Position numbers and translations under genes: made by a program
Notes under the pieces: generated by a model
The model's input: the letters and a program-made list of their open reading frames with translations, nothing else
Told to the model about the DNA's origin: nothing
The model's database searches: none
Part shown: positions 23,175 to 32,244 of the stretch, one piece after another
Layout: each line of letters begins with the position of its first letter
Numbering within the stretch: position 1 is the first letter of the stretch
DNA from: Clostridiales bacterium
GTDB lineage: Bacteria > Bacillota > Clostridia > Oscillospirales > Oscillospiraceae
NCBI GenBank assembly: GCA_029008095.1
Contig: JAQXJB010000009.1
Location: forward strand, 1 to 46,364
Length of the DNA: 46,364 bases
Direction: 5' to 3'

Positions 23175-24377
23175 GTGAAAACTGTAGGAATAGTGGCAGA
23201 ATATAATCCTTTTCACAAAGGACACGCGCTCCATATCGAGAAAACCCGTGAGCTTGCGGGCGAGGACGCCGTTATAGTATGCGTAATGAGCGGAAACTTT
23301 ATCCAGAGAGGCGAGCCGGCAATATTCGCCAAGCATACCCGGGCGGAGGCCGCCCTTTACGGCGGAGCGAACCTTGTTCTGGAGCTGCCGCTGCCCTATG
23401 TGCTCTCCTCAGCCGAGCGCTTTGCCTTCGGCGCAATGGCGCTGCTGGATTCGCTGGGCTGCGTGGACTATGTGTCCTTCGGCTGCGAGAGCGGAGACGC
23501 GGAGGTGCTCAAGGAGGCCGCGGAGCTGCTGCTGCGCCCGGATTTCGGAGATGTGCTCCGGGAAGAGATGAGGCTGGGAGTATCCTTTGCGCAGGCGCGC
23601 CAGCGAGCTATGGAGCGTCTCGCGGGCAAGCCAATGGAGCTGATGGAGCGTCCCAATAATATCCTTGCCGTGGAATACATCAAGACCTTGACCATGCTTG
23701 GATCGGATATAGAACCCATGGCCATCGCTCGCCGGGGGGCGGGGCATGACGAGACTGCCGAGCGCGATGGCATCTGCTCCGCATCGGCTATCCGCGCGAA
23801 AATAAAGGCGGGGGAGGACGCCTCGGACTATATGCCTAAAGAAGCCGCCGCCCTGCTGCAGATAGACCGGGACGCGGGCTTCGGGCCGATAACGATGGAA
23901 CGTCTGGAGCAATCCGTGCTGACTCGTCTGCGCATGATGTCGGAGGAGGAATTCGCCTGTCTGCCGGATATGAGCGAGGGACTGCATCTGCGCCTTATGC
24001 GCGCCGCAAAAAGCTGTGGCAGCGTTGAGGAAATATACGAGGCAGTAAAGACCAAGCGCTATGCGCTCTCCCGCATACGCAGGGCGGTGATGTGCGCCTG
24101 GCTGGGTGTGACCGCCGAGGACGCGGCGGGTCTGCCGCCCTACGCGAGAGTGCTCGCTGCCGATGAAAAGGGCTGCGCACTGCTCAGAACTGCCGGGAAG
24201 AATACCACAGTCATTACAAAGCCCGCCGCCGCCCGCAGGCTTGACGGGCGGGGCAGGCGCTTATTTGAACTGGAGGCTGCCGCTACGGACCTTTATGTTC
24301 TCGGCGGGTACGATGCGGAGAACCGCCGGGGCGGCACGGAGTGGGAGATATCACCCGTGATAAAATGCAGCCGCTGA
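23175..24377 (+). CDS. tmcAL: tRNA(Met) cytidine acetate ligase
   Basis: 400 aa. The start is GTG at 23175, with GGGAGGG 6 nt upstream; TTG codons at 23160 and 23169 overlap or crowd that site. The nucleotidyltransferase core shows VGIVAEYNPFHKGH (HxGH-type ATP site), VMSGNFIQRGEPA and the later SASAIR. TmcAL (YlbM) makes N4-acetylcytidine at the elongator tRNA-Met wobble position from acetate and ATP. ackA is divergent, so acetate and ATP supply are encoded next door. Confidence 0.92.
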   Translation: MKTVGIVAEYNPFHKGHALHIEKTRELAGEDAVIVCVMSGNFIQRGEPAIFAKHTRAEAALYGGANLVLELPLPYVLSSAERFAFGAMALLDSLGCVDYVSFGCESGDAEVLKEAAELLLRPDFGDVLREEMRLGVSFAQARQRAMERLAGKPMELMERPNNILAVEYIKTLTMLGSDIEPMAIARRGAGHDETAERDGICSASAIRAKIKAGEDASDYMPKEAAALLQIDRDAGFGPITMERLEQSVLTRLRMMSEEEFACLPDMSEGLHLRLMRAAKSCGSVEEIYEAVKTKRYALSRIRRAVMCAWLGVTAEDAAGLPPYARVLAADEKGCALLRTAGKNTTVITKPAAARRLDGRGRRLFELEAAATDLYVLGGYDAENRRGGTEWEISPVIKCSR

Positions 24378-24393
24378 TTTTATCAGCGGCTGC
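24367..24393 (-). terminator. Terminator of the phosphopantetheinyl transferase gene
   Basis: 11-bp stem (24367-24377 with 24383-24393), 5-nt loop. The T-rich tail (ATTTTATC) is on the minus strand. The left arm includes the stop codon of the convergent tmcAL gene. Confidence 0.75.
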
Positions 24394-24401
24394 ACGGAGC
24401 G

Positions 24402-24995
24402 TCAAAAACAGACGGCTATGACATAGCCTTTAGGAGCGGGAGGGAAAAGAAACGAGAAGCCCTCATACTCGGTGACGGGCTCGCCGTTCTCAAAAAGGCA
24501 GGCGAAGCCGCCGCGCTCAAGTATGCTGCTGCCGCGGAGCTTCACGTAGGCCTCCTTCATGCACCAGAGCTGGGTGAAGCGTTCGGCCTGACCGTCGGGA
24601 GCGGAGAGCACATAGCGCTGCTCGTCGGCGGAACAGACCCGGCGCATCACCAGCTCGCGCACACCGTCGGCCCGCTGTATGTCCACGCCGATGGGAGAAC
24701 TGTGGGTGGCGCAGACGGCAAAGCTGCCGTTGTGACTGATGCTGAAGTGTATATTGAGGTTTTCGGCATATGGCTTGCCGAGAGCCTCTTTTTTTATCGA
24801 TATGTCCTCCGGTGCAAGTCCGCTTTCTTCGGACAGCATTTTCCGGGCCAGCGTTTCGCCGGCAACTCGCAGTTGAGGCGCGTTCTGCCGGGCGGTAGAG
24901 TTTATCTCCGCCTGACGTGCTTTCGGCAGCCGGGACAGGGCGTCGGCATAGCTTTCGGGAGTAAAATCACGGATATCGAATATTTCAAGCTTCAT
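24402..24995 (-). CDS. 4'-phosphopantetheinyl transferase, Sfp type
   Basis: 197 aa. Transfers phosphopantetheine from CoA to carrier proteins. Motifs are FSISHNGSFAVCA, IGVDIQ (Mg-binding Asp) and WCMKEAYVKLRG (Lys/Glu), with the two-domain pseudo-dimer layout of the Sfp class. GGTGG precedes the ATG; a weak promoter (TTGCAA 25045-25050, TACATA 25022-25027) lies upstream. No NRPS or PKS genes are nearby, so it may activate the AcpP encoded at 4860 or a remote carrier protein. Confidence 0.9.
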   Translation of the reverse strand: MKLEIFDIRDFTPESYADALSRLPKARQAEINSTARQNAPQLRVAGETLARKMLSEESGLAPEDISIKKEALGKPYAENLNIHFSISHNGSFAVCATHSSPIGVDIQRADGVRELVMRRVCSADEQRYVLSAPDGQAERFTQLWCMKEAYVKLRGSSILERGGFACLFENGEPVTEYEGFSFLFPPAPKGYVIAVCF

Positions 24996-25104
24996 ATATC
25001 CACCATTTCTAACGCAAATATTATGTACTATTATTGCATAAATTTTGCAAATAGTCCATATGTGTAAGCATAAATTAAATCGTCCGCTTTTGAAACAGTG
25101 ATGG

Positions 25105-25133
25105 TTGACTTGGAGTTCAATTAGAAGTATAAT
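25105..25133 (+). promoter_or_regulatory. Promoter of trkH-trkA
   Basis: -35 TTGACT (25105-25110), 17-nt spacer, -10 TATAAT (25128-25133). Start near 25140, leaving a leader of about 27 nt. Confidence 0.8.
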
Positions 25134-25166
25134 ATTCCATTAGTAAATTCCGCTGCGCCGGAAGGG

Positions 25167-26513
25167 GTGAGAAAAACGCGAAGAAAGATAAAGCTTACGG
25201 CAACTCAGATAATTGCCATCGGATTTGTTGTTATGATACTCATCGGCGCGCTGCTGCTCACTCTGCCGATAGCCAGCAAGAGCCGGGAAAGCTTTGGCTT
25301 CTTCAACGCCCTCTTCACGGCTGCCTCGGCAAGCTGCGTCACCGGCCTCGTCGTGGCCGATACATGGACGCAGTTTTCCGGATTCGGCCAGGTAGTGCTG
25401 CTTCTGCTTATACAAATAGGCGGCCTTGGCTTCATGTCCATCGCGATGCTCATATCCCTTGCGCTTGGTAAGAAAATGGGACTGCGGGAGCGATCTGTGC
25501 TCATGGAGTCCGTAAGCTCTCCCAGCATTGGCGGCGCCGTGCCCTTTATGAAGCGTGTACTTTGGGGTACGCTGTTCATCGAAGGCGTTGGCGCTGTACT
25601 GCTGAGCCTGCGCTTTTGCCCTGAGCTCGGCTTTTGGGAGGGCATATGGTACGGCATATTCCACTCCGTTTCCGCTTTCTGCAACGCGGGCTTCGACCTT
25701 ATGGGACGCTATGGCGAGTGCTCATCTCTGATGAATTTCCAGAGCGAAATATATGTGAACGTTGTCATAATGCTGCTTATTATCTTCGGCGGTATAGGCT
25801 TCGTGGTCTGGGAGGATGTGCGGATCAATAAACTGCGCTTCTCCAAATATATGCTTCACAGCAAGATCATGCTGACCGCTACGGCCATACTTATATTCAT
25901 CCCGGCTGCGCTGCTGTTCTTCCTGGAAAAGGACGCCTCAATGGCGGATATGAGCCTGGGGCAGCGGATAATTGCATCCCTGTTTCAGTCTGTGACGACG
26001 CGCACCGCCGGCTTCAACACCGTTGATCTTGCCTCTGTCAGCGACGGCGGCATACTTCTTATGGATGTGCTCATGGCTATCGGCGCGGGCGCGGGCTCTA
26101 CCGCGGGCGGCATAAAGGTTACTACCTTCGCTCTTGTGGTGCTGTGCGTTATCGAATTTTGCCGGGGCAGGAGCGAGGTGGAGGTGTTCGGCAGACGCAT
26201 ATCTCCCGACCAGATTCGCCGGGCATTCTGCGTCGCCAGCTATTTCGTGGGCATTTCTATTATCGGCTGCATAGTTATTCTTGCTGTTCAGCCGCTGCCT
26301 GTTAAAGACGTTCTGTTCGAGGTGTTTTCCGCCTGCGGCACCGTTGGGCTCACGACCGGAATTACCCAGAGCCTGACGCCGATCTCCCGCATTGTTATCA
26401 TCCTGCTTATGTACAGCGGCAGAATGGGCAGTATAACGGTGGCGATGGCTGTGGCGGAAAAGAAAAACAACGCAAAGCTGCAGAAGCCTGTTGAAAGGAT
26501 AATTACCGGATAA
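25167..26513 (+). CDS. trkH: Potassium uptake protein, TrkH/KtrB family
   Basis: 448 aa membrane pore subunit. GTG at 25167 is the only usable start in the short leader; the purine run GGAAGGG directly abuts it, so initiation may be weak. Four M1-P-M2 repeats are visible, with selectivity-filter segments SCVTGL, FCNAGF, TRTAGF and CGTVGL. It forms a K+ channel-like transporter gated by the TrkA-type subunit encoded 19 nt downstream. Confidence 0.93.
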   Translation: MRKTRRKIKLTATQIIAIGFVVMILIGALLLTLPIASKSRESFGFFNALFTAASASCVTGLVVADTWTQFSGFGQVVLLLLIQIGGLGFMSIAMLISLALGKKMGLRERSVLMESVSSPSIGGAVPFMKRVLWGTLFIEGVGAVLLSLRFCPELGFWEGIWYGIFHSVSAFCNAGFDLMGRYGECSSLMNFQSEIYVNVVIMLLIIFGGIGFVVWEDVRINKLRFSKYMLHSKIMLTATAILIFIPAALLFFLEKDASMADMSLGQRIIASLFQSVTTRTAGFNTVDLASVSDGGILLMDVLMAIGAGAGSTAGGIKVTTFALVVLCVIEFCRGRSEVEVFGRRISPDQIRRAFCVASYFVGISIIGCIVILAVQPLPVKDVLFEVFSACGTVGLTTGITQSLTPISRIVIILLMYSGRMGSITVAMAVAEKKNNAKLQKPVERIITG

Positions 26514-26532
26514 GCTCCAAGGGAGGAAAACG

Positions 26533-27183
26533 ATGAAAACAATGCTTGTAATCGGCCTTGGCCGCTTCGGCGAGCATCTGGCCCGCCACCTTGCGGAGCT
26601 GGGCAATGAGGTCATGGTGTTGGATAACGATGAGGAAAAGGTCAGCCAGATATCCGACAGCGTCGAGCAGGCTCAGATAGGTGACGGCACCGACTACGCG
26701 GTGTTGGAAGCGCTTGGCGTAGAGGATTTTGACTGCTGCTTCGTCTGCATGGCGCAGGATTTTCAGTCCGCGCTGGAGATAACCGCGGGGCTGAAGGAGA
26801 GGGGCGCCAAAAAGATAGTCGCCAAAACCGACAGCGAGCGCCATGCCCGCCTGCTGCAGAAAATAGGCGCGGACGAGATAATATACCCCGAGCGGGATAT
26901 GGCCAAGCGCGCCGCCGTGAAGTATTCCGTGAGCAACGCGCTGGAGTTTTTTGAGCTGACCCCCGAGTATTCCATTTTTGAGATAGTATCGCCCCATAGC
27001 TGGGTGGGAAAAACGATCATAGAGCTGAATATACGCTCCAAGTACAACGTTAATATAATCGCCGTAAGGAACGGCGGACGTTTGGTTCCCGTGACCAGCG
27101 GAGATTTTATATTCAGGGATGGCCAGAGTATCATCCTTGCCGGTGATAAAAAAACCATAACCAAGCTTGCGGATAAGGGGTAA
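26533..27183 (+). CDS. trkA: Potassium uptake regulatory subunit, TrkA/KtrA family
   Basis: 216 aa. RCK domain with Rossmann motif IGLGRFGEHLA (residues 7-17) and acidic VLDNDEEK at the end of the second strand for nucleotide binding, then a TrkA-C domain from about 135. A single RCK unit as in KtrA, not the double form of E. coli TrkA. GGGAGG precedes the ATG. The cytoplasmic ring gates TrkH. Confidence 0.93.
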   Translation: MKTMLVIGLGRFGEHLARHLAELGNEVMVLDNDEEKVSQISDSVEQAQIGDGTDYAVLEALGVEDFDCCFVCMAQDFQSALEITAGLKERGAKKIVAKTDSERHARLLQKIGADEIIYPERDMAKRAAVKYSVSNALEFFELTPEYSIFEIVSPHSWVGKTIIELNIRSKYNVNIIAVRNGGRLVPVTSGDFIFRDGQSIILAGDKKTITKLADKG

Positions 27184-27187
27184 GAAT

Positions 27188-27854
27188 ATGTTTAAAGGCT
27201 TTTCGGATGCCACAACGGATTTCCTTTGGAACATCCGCTTCAATAATGAGAGAGCATGGTTCACAGAGCATAAGCAGGAATATCTCGACCACCTTTGGGA
27301 GCCGTTCAAGGCGCTGGCAAACGAGGTATATGACAGCTTTACCTCTGAGCACGATGACCTCTGTGTTAACCTGCATGTTTCACGCATCTACCGGGACGCA
27401 AGGCGGCTGCATGGACGGGGGCCATATAAAGGATCACCTCTGGTTTTCCATCCGGCCGGACAGCGAAGTGTGGCACGAGCGCCCGGTGTTCTGGTTTGAG
27501 ATAGCGCCCGAGGGCTACAGCTACGGTCTGGGCGTGTATTCGCCGAATCCCAGACAGATGGAGCGCTTCCGCCGCCAGGTGGACGAGCATCCGGCGGAAA
27601 TACTGAAGCTGGCGGAAAGCTTTGAGGCGCAGGAGCGATTCATGCTGGAGGGCGATGAATATGCCCGCAAAAAGGGCAATCCACCTGCGCCGCTGGATAA
27701 ATGGTATAACCGCAAGAGCATAAATTTTTATTGCGACCGTGGTCTGGCAGCGCCCTTCTATTCCGGGGAGCTTGTGGGCGAGGTGGCGGAGGGCTATCAT
27801 ATGCTGCTGCCGTATTACCGCTATTTTACAAAACTTGCAGATATGATAGAATAA
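27188..27854 (+). pseudogene. DUF2461 family protein, frameshifted
   Basis: The frame from ATG at 27188 (MFKGFSDATTDFLWNIRFNN, AAGGGG upstream) matches the N-terminal half of the DUF2461/TIGR02453 family up to RIYRDARRLHGRGPYK. It then reads nonsense to 27499. The next frame continues the family from DHLWFSIRPDSEVWHERPVF to the stop at 27854. The junction is AAAGGATC at 27428-27435; removing one G at 27431/27432 restores a continuous protein of about 221 aa, the family length. Either a very recent single-base insertion or a sequence error. No slippery heptamer is seen. Function of the family is unknown. Confidence 0.85.
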
Positions 27855-27900
27855 CATATGCTATAAGATTAAGATAAAGATATATTTTGGAGGGTGTCAA

Positions 27901-29295
27901 ATGGAGAGAACACTTGTAAAAGGAATATATGATAAGCCCGAAGACTTTGCCGGCAAAACCATTACCGTCGGCGGTTGGGTGCGCAGCCTGCGTGACAGCA
28001 AAGCATTCGGCTTTATTGACCTCAACGATGGAAGCTGCTTCAAGAATATTCAGGTGGTTTTCGAGCGCGGAAAGGTAGAAAATTATGACGAGATAGCCCG
28101 GCAGAACGTCGGCGCGGCGCTTATTGTCACCGGCGAGCTGGTGCTCACCCCCGAGTCCAAGCAGCCCTTTGAGCTGAAGGCTGCCGGGATCGCCGTGGAG
28201 GGAGCCTCCTCCCCAGATTATCCCCTGCAGAAGAAGCGCCACAGCGTGGAGTTCCTCCGCACTATTCAGCATCTTCGGCCCCGCACCAACCTCTTCTCCG
28301 CGGCTTTCCGCGTGAGAAGCGTCGCCGCCCAGGCTGTCCATGAATTTTTCCAGCAGCGCGGCTTTGTTTATATAAACACTCCCCTCATCACCGGCTCCGA
28401 CTGCGAGGGCGCCGGCGAGATGTTCCGCGTGACCACCCTTGACCTGGATAACCTGCCCCTCACTGAAGACGGCAAGGTGGACTTCTCCAAGGACTTCTTC
28501 GGCAAGAGCACCAATTTGACCGTTTCCGGCCAGCTCAACGCCGAGAACTTCGCTATGGCCTTCGGCAACGTTTATACCTTCGGCCCCACCTTCCGCGCCG
28601 AGAATTCCAACACCGCCCGCCATGCCGCCGAGTTCTGGATGATCGAGCCCGAGATGGCCTTTGCCGACCTGGACGATGACCTGGAGTGCATGGAGGCGAT
28701 GGTGAAATATATCATCATCCACACTCTTGAGCGCTGTCCCCAGGAGATAGAGTTCTTCAACAGCTTTGTGGACAAGGGGCTCAAGGAGCGCCTGAACCAT
28801 GTGGCAAGCTCCGATTTTGGCCGCGTCACCTATACCGAGGCCGTGGAGCTGCTCAAAAAGAGCGGCCACGAATTTGAGTACCCCGTTGAGTGGGGAATCG
28901 ACCTGCAGACCGAGCATGAGCGCTATCTTACCGAGGAAATATTCAAGAAGCCCGTTTTCGTTACCGATTATCCCAAGGATATCAAGGCCTTCTATATGCG
29001 CATCAACGAGGATGGTAAGACCGTCGCCGCCGCCGACTGCCTTGTTCCCGGCATCGGTGAGATAATCGGCGGCAGCCAGCGTGAGGAACGCCTTGAGGTG
29101 CTCACCGCCCGCATGGCTGAGCTTGGCCTGAAGGAGGAGGACTACTGGTGGTACCTCGACCTGCGCCGCTACGGCTCCTGCCGTCATGCCGGCTTTGGCC
29201 TCGGCTTTGAGCGCATGGTAATGTATCTCACAGGCATAAGCAACATCCGCGACGTGGAGCTTCATCCCCGTACCGTCGGCAACGCCGATTTCTAA
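27901..29295 (+). CDS. asnS: Asparaginyl-tRNA synthetase
   Basis: 464 aa class IIb synthetase. N-terminal OB-fold anticodon-binding domain (about residues 15-105, [22 protein letters not shown]), then catalytic domain with motif 2 region ([19 protein letters not shown]) and motif 3 [20 protein letters not shown] lies before the ATG at 27901. Only 46 nt separate it from the DUF2461 gene, with a -10-like TATAAG, and there is no T-box. Confidence 0.97.
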   Translation: MERTLVKGIYDKPEDFAGKTITVGGWVRSLRDSKAFGFIDLNDGSCFKNIQVVFERGKVENYDEIARQNVGAALIVTGELVLTPESKQPFELKAAGIAVEGASSPDYPLQKKRHSVEFLRTIQHLRPRTNLFSAAFRVRSVAAQAVHEFFQQRGFVYINTPLITGSDCEGAGEMFRVTTLDLDNLPLTEDGKVDFSKDFFGKSTNLTVSGQLNAENFAMAFGNVYTFGPTFRAENSNTARHAAEFWMIEPEMAFADLDDDLECMEAMVKYIIIHTLERCPQEIEFFNSFVDKGLKERLNHVASSDFGRVTYTEAVELLKKSGHEFEYPVEWGIDLQTEHERYLTEEIFKKPVFVTDYPKDIKAFYMRINEDGKTVAAADCLVPGIGEIIGGSQREERLEVLTARMAELGLKEEDYWWYLDLRRYGSCRHAGFGLGFERMVMYLTGISNIRDVELHPRTVGNADF

Positions 29296-29301
29296 AAAAG
29301 C

Positions 29302-29337
29302 TTTGGGGCTTCGGTATTCCGGAGCCCCATTTTTAAA
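29302..29337 (+). terminator. Terminator after asnS
   Basis: Stem TGGGGCTTCGG / CCGGAGCCCCA with a 4-nt loop (TATT), followed by TTTTT. Confidence 0.9.
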
Positions 29338-29353
29338 GTATAATATCATTAAA

Positions 29354-29459
29354 GCCCATCGCCTCGCCCTTTGGGCAACCGGCGATGATGGCAAAAAATC
29401 CTCCATGCGAGGGGATTTTTTCATGACTATTTGTGCGGTTTGCCGCATGGAGGATTTTT
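29354..29459 (+). repeat. Structured intergenic repeat, copy 2, ending in the kinase ribosome site
   Basis: Stem I: CATCGCC (29357-29363) with GGCGATG (29381-29387) around an inner GCCC-TTT-GGGC (29366-29376). Stem II: AAAAATCCTCCATGCG (29394-29409) with CGCATGGAGGATTTTT (29444-29459), a perfect 16-bp inverted repeat. The loop holds the family core TTTCATGACTATTTGTGC. The 3' arm contains GGAGG (29449-29453), and the kinase ATG follows at once at 29460. TATAAT at 29339-29344 could start a transcript near 29351, so the leader would consist of the element itself. Confidence 0.8.
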
Positions 29460-30422
29460 ATGACAGATGTAACTGCTCTGGGCGAGCTGCTGGTGGACTT
29501 CACCTACGCGGGAAGCTCCGCCAACGGGCGGCGCCTTTTTGAACAGAATCCCGGCGGAGCGCCCGCGAATGTGCTGGCGGCGGTGAGCCGCCTTGGTCTT
29601 TCCGCGGCCTTTATCGGCAAGGTTGGGCGGGATATGCATGGAGAATTCCTGCGGGACACTCTAATGGAGGCCAGAATCAATACGGACGGCCTTGTGATAA
29701 GCGATGAGGCCTTCACCACTCTGGCTTTTGTGGCCTTGGGTGCAAACGGAGAGCGCAGCTTTTCCTTTGCCAGAAAGCCCGGCGCGGACACTTTGCTGCG
29801 GGCGGAGGAGCTGCCGCTTGGACTTGTCCGGGCAAGCCGGGTGTTCCATGTCGGCTCTCTCTCCCTTTGTGCTGAGCCTGCCCGCAGCGCCACGCTCGCG
29901 GCGCTTGACGAAGCCGAGCGGGCGGGCTGCGTAATATCCTATGACCCCAATTACCGCCCCGCACTTTGGGACAGCGAGGAGGAAGCCTGCCGGCAGATGC
30001 GGAGCATAGTCGGCAGGGCGAAGCTTGTGAAAGTGTCCGACGAGGAAGCGCCTCTGCTCACGGGCTTCTCAGAAACCGAAAAGGCCGCCGCGTACCTTGT
30101 AGAGCATGGAGCGTATCTGGCGGCCGTCACACTGGGGGCTGACGGAGCGTACATAGCCGCTCAAGACGGAGGCTGTCATGTGCCCGGCTATGCCGTAGAG
30201 CCGGTGGACACAACCGGCGCGGGCGACGCTTTCTGGGGAGCGATACTCTTTATGCTGCTGAAAAGCGGAATTGCGCCGGAGAACTTGAGCATGAACGCCG
30301 CCGCGCGGTTTGCCGAATTCGCCAACGCCGCCGCAGCCCTTTGCGTTATGAGCCGTGGAGCGATACCGGCAATGCCGAGGCTGAATGCCGTGGAAAAATT
30401 CATGAAGGAAAAGGAGTGCTGA
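29460..30422 (+). CDS. PfkB family carbohydrate kinase, fructokinase-like
   Basis: 320 aa. Start at 29460, since GGAGG at 29449-29453 is 6 nt upstream; an earlier in-frame ATG at 29433 lies inside the repeat. Ribokinase fold: N-terminal GELLVDF, NPGGAPANVLAAVSRLG, SYDPNYRPALW and the C-terminal DTTGAGDAFWGA with catalytic Asp and anion hole. The sequence is closest in pattern to fructokinases (ScrK), which phosphorylate fructose at O6; substrate is inferred. One base separates its stop from the ABC gene start. Confidence 0.9.
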   Translation: MTDVTALGELLVDFTYAGSSANGRRLFEQNPGGAPANVLAAVSRLGLSAAFIGKVGRDMHGEFLRDTLMEARINTDGLVISDEAFTTLAFVALGANGERSFSFARKPGADTLLRAEELPLGLVRASRVFHVGSLSLCAEPARSATLAALDEAERAGCVISYDPNYRPALWDSEEEACRQMRSIVGRAKLVKVSDEEAPLLTGFSETEKAAAYLVEHGAYLAAVTLGADGAYIAAQDGGCHVPGYAVEPVDTTGAGDAFWGAILFMLLKSGIAPENLSMNAAARFAEFANAAAALCVMSRGAIPAMPRLNAVEKFMKEKEC

Positions 30423-30423
30423 G

Positions 30424-32193
30424 ATGGAACAAACGAAAAAGAAGGGCACAGTATCGATGATAAAGCGGTTCCTGCCCTATTTGCTGCGCTATAAAAAAAT
30501 AATGATATTCGACCTTTTCTGCGCCGCGCTCACCACCCTCTGCGATATTGTGCTGCCCAAGATAATGAGCCAGCTCACCAATGCCGCCACCGACGCGGCC
30601 ATAGTCCTCACCGTGGACATGGTTCTCAAGCTGGCGCTTATATATTTCGTGCTGCGCGTAATAGACGGCCTTGCCAGCTATTATATGTCCAGCACGGGTC
30701 ATATAATGGGCGTGTATATCGAAACGGATATGCGCCGGGATGCCTTCGCGCACCTCCAGCGCCTGAGCTTTACATATTATTCGAATACCAAGGTGGGCCA
30801 GATAATGGGCCGCGTGACCAACGACCTTTTTGATGTTACGGAGTTTGCCCACCACTGCCCGGAGGAATTTTTCATCGCGGGCATCAAGGCGGTGGCGGCG
30901 TTCATTATTCTCTGCAACGCAAGCGTGCCGCTCACCCTCATCATCTTTGCCTGCCTGCCCATAATGATGGTGGTTTCCGTCAAGCTCAACCTGCGCCTTC
31001 GCGCACGCTTCCGTGAGCAGCGCCATCAGATAGGCGAGCTGAACGCCTCCATTGAGGACAGCCTTCTCGGTCAGCGCGTGGTCAAAGCCTTCGCCGCCGA
31101 GGAGCAGGAGAAGGCCAAGTTTGAAAAAGGCAATCAGGCATTTCAAAAGATAAAGAAGAAGGGCTATTACGCAATGGCCGCCTTCAACACCAGCACCCGC
31201 CTGTTCGACGGTCTTATGTATATTGTTGTTATCGTGGCCGGCGGCCTTTTCCTTGTCTATGACAAGATAAGCGCCGGTGACCTTGTGGCGTATATACTCT
31301 ATGTCACCACCCTTATCGCCACCATCCGCCGTATAGTTGAGTTTGCCGAGCAGTTTCAGCGGGGCGTAACGGCTATCGAACGCTTCGTGGAGATAATGGA
31401 TACCCCGATTGATATTTACGATATTCCCGGCGCAAAGGAACTGAAGGTCACCGAGGGCGGCATTGAGTTCAGGCATGTGAGCTTCGAGTACCCGGACGAC
31501 CATAATAAGGTGCTGAGAGACGTGAATCTGACCATAAGACCCGGCGAAAACCTTGCCCTTGTCGGCCCCTCGGGCGGCGGCAAGACCACGCTCTGCAATC
31601 TTATTCCCCGTTTTTATGACCTTACAGAGGGGCGTATACTGATAGACGGTCAGGATATCAGCACGGTCACGCTGGAGAGCCTGCGTAAGGCCATCGGCGT
31701 GGTGCAGCAGGATGTATATCTCTTCAGCGGTACTGTGGCGGAGAATATCGCCTACGGTAAGCCAAGAGCCACTGAGGAGGAAATCATGGAGGCCGCGCGT
31801 CTTGCGGGCTGCGACGGCTTTGTCCGCGCGCTGAAGGACGGTTATAACACCTACGTCGGCGAGCGCGGAGTGAAACTCTCCGGCGGTCAGAAGCAGCGCA
31901 TCAGCATTGCCCGCCTGTTCCTGAAAAACCCGCCTATCCTTCTGCTGGATGAAGCCACAAGCGCTCTGGATAACGAGAGCGAGATACTTGTCAGCCAGAG
32001 CCTTGATAAGCTCGCCAAAGGCCGCACAACTCTCACCATTGCCCACCGCCTTACCACCATCAAGAACGCCGACCGCATCCTTGTCCTTGGCAAGGAGGGC
32101 ATAGAGGAAGAGGGCAGCCACGAAGAGCTGCTTGAGAAAAAGGGCATCTATTACCGTCTCTGGAACGGTATGGTCAGCGGCGAAACATTGTAA
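30424..32193 (+). CDS. ABC exporter, fused permease and ATPase (MsbA/BmrA-like)
   Basis: 589 aa half-transporter. Six membrane helices within about residues 15-310 are followed by an ATPase domain: Walker A GPSGGGKTTL (381-390), Q-loop region VVQQDVYLFSGTV, signature LSGGQKQRI (486-494), Walker B ILLLDEATSALD (about 505-516) and H-loop IAHRLTT. Acts as a homodimer exporting lipids, drugs or peptides; the substrate is not determinable. Follows the kinase gene directly, so it is co-transcribed from the repeat-led transcript. Confidence 0.93.
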   Translation: MEQTKKKGTVSMIKRFLPYLLRYKKIMIFDLFCAALTTLCDIVLPKIMSQLTNAATDAAIVLTVDMVLKLALIYFVLRVIDGLASYYMSSTGHIMGVYIETDMRRDAFAHLQRLSFTYYSNTKVGQIMGRVTNDLFDVTEFAHHCPEEFFIAGIKAVAAFIILCNASVPLTLIIFACLPIMMVVSVKLNLRLRARFREQRHQIGELNASIEDSLLGQRVVKAFAAEEQEKAKFEKGNQAFQKIKKKGYYAMAAFNTSTRLFDGLMYIVVIVAGGLFLVYDKISAGDLVAYILYVTTLIATIRRIVEFAEQFQRGVTAIERFVEIMDTPIDIYDIPGAKELKVTEGGIEFRHVSFEYPDDHNKVLRDVNLTIRPGENLALVGPSGGGKTTLCNLIPRFYDLTEGRILIDGQDISTVTLESLRKAIGVVQQDVYLFSGTVAENIAYGKPRATEEEIMEAARLAGCDGFVRALKDGYNTYVGERGVKLSGGQKQRISIARLFLKNPPILLLDEATSALDNESEILVSQSLDKLAKGRTTLTIAHRLTTIKNADRILVLGKEGIEEEGSHEELLEKKGIYYRLWNGMVSGETL

Positions 32194-32201
32194 AAAAACG
32201 G

Positions 32202-32233
32202 AACGCAGAGGTGAATTTCACCTCTGCGTTTTG
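32202..32233 (+). terminator. Bidirectional terminator between the ABC and MATE genes
   Basis: 13-bp perfect stem (32202-32214 with 32218-32230), 3-nt loop, T-rich on the plus side and a T-run from the A-run on the minus side. Confidence 0.85.
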
Positions 32234-32244
32234 CTTATTTGCGC

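Noticed and set aside
27428-27435. Programmed frameshift in the DUF2461 gene
   Set aside because: No slippery heptamer, internal Shine-Dalgarno or stimulatory structure at the junction; an accidental insertion explains it better.
27855-27900. T-box leader upstream of asnS
   Set aside because: Only 46 nt lie between the DUF2461 stop and asnS, too short for a T-box, and no TGGNACCGCG-type motif is seen.
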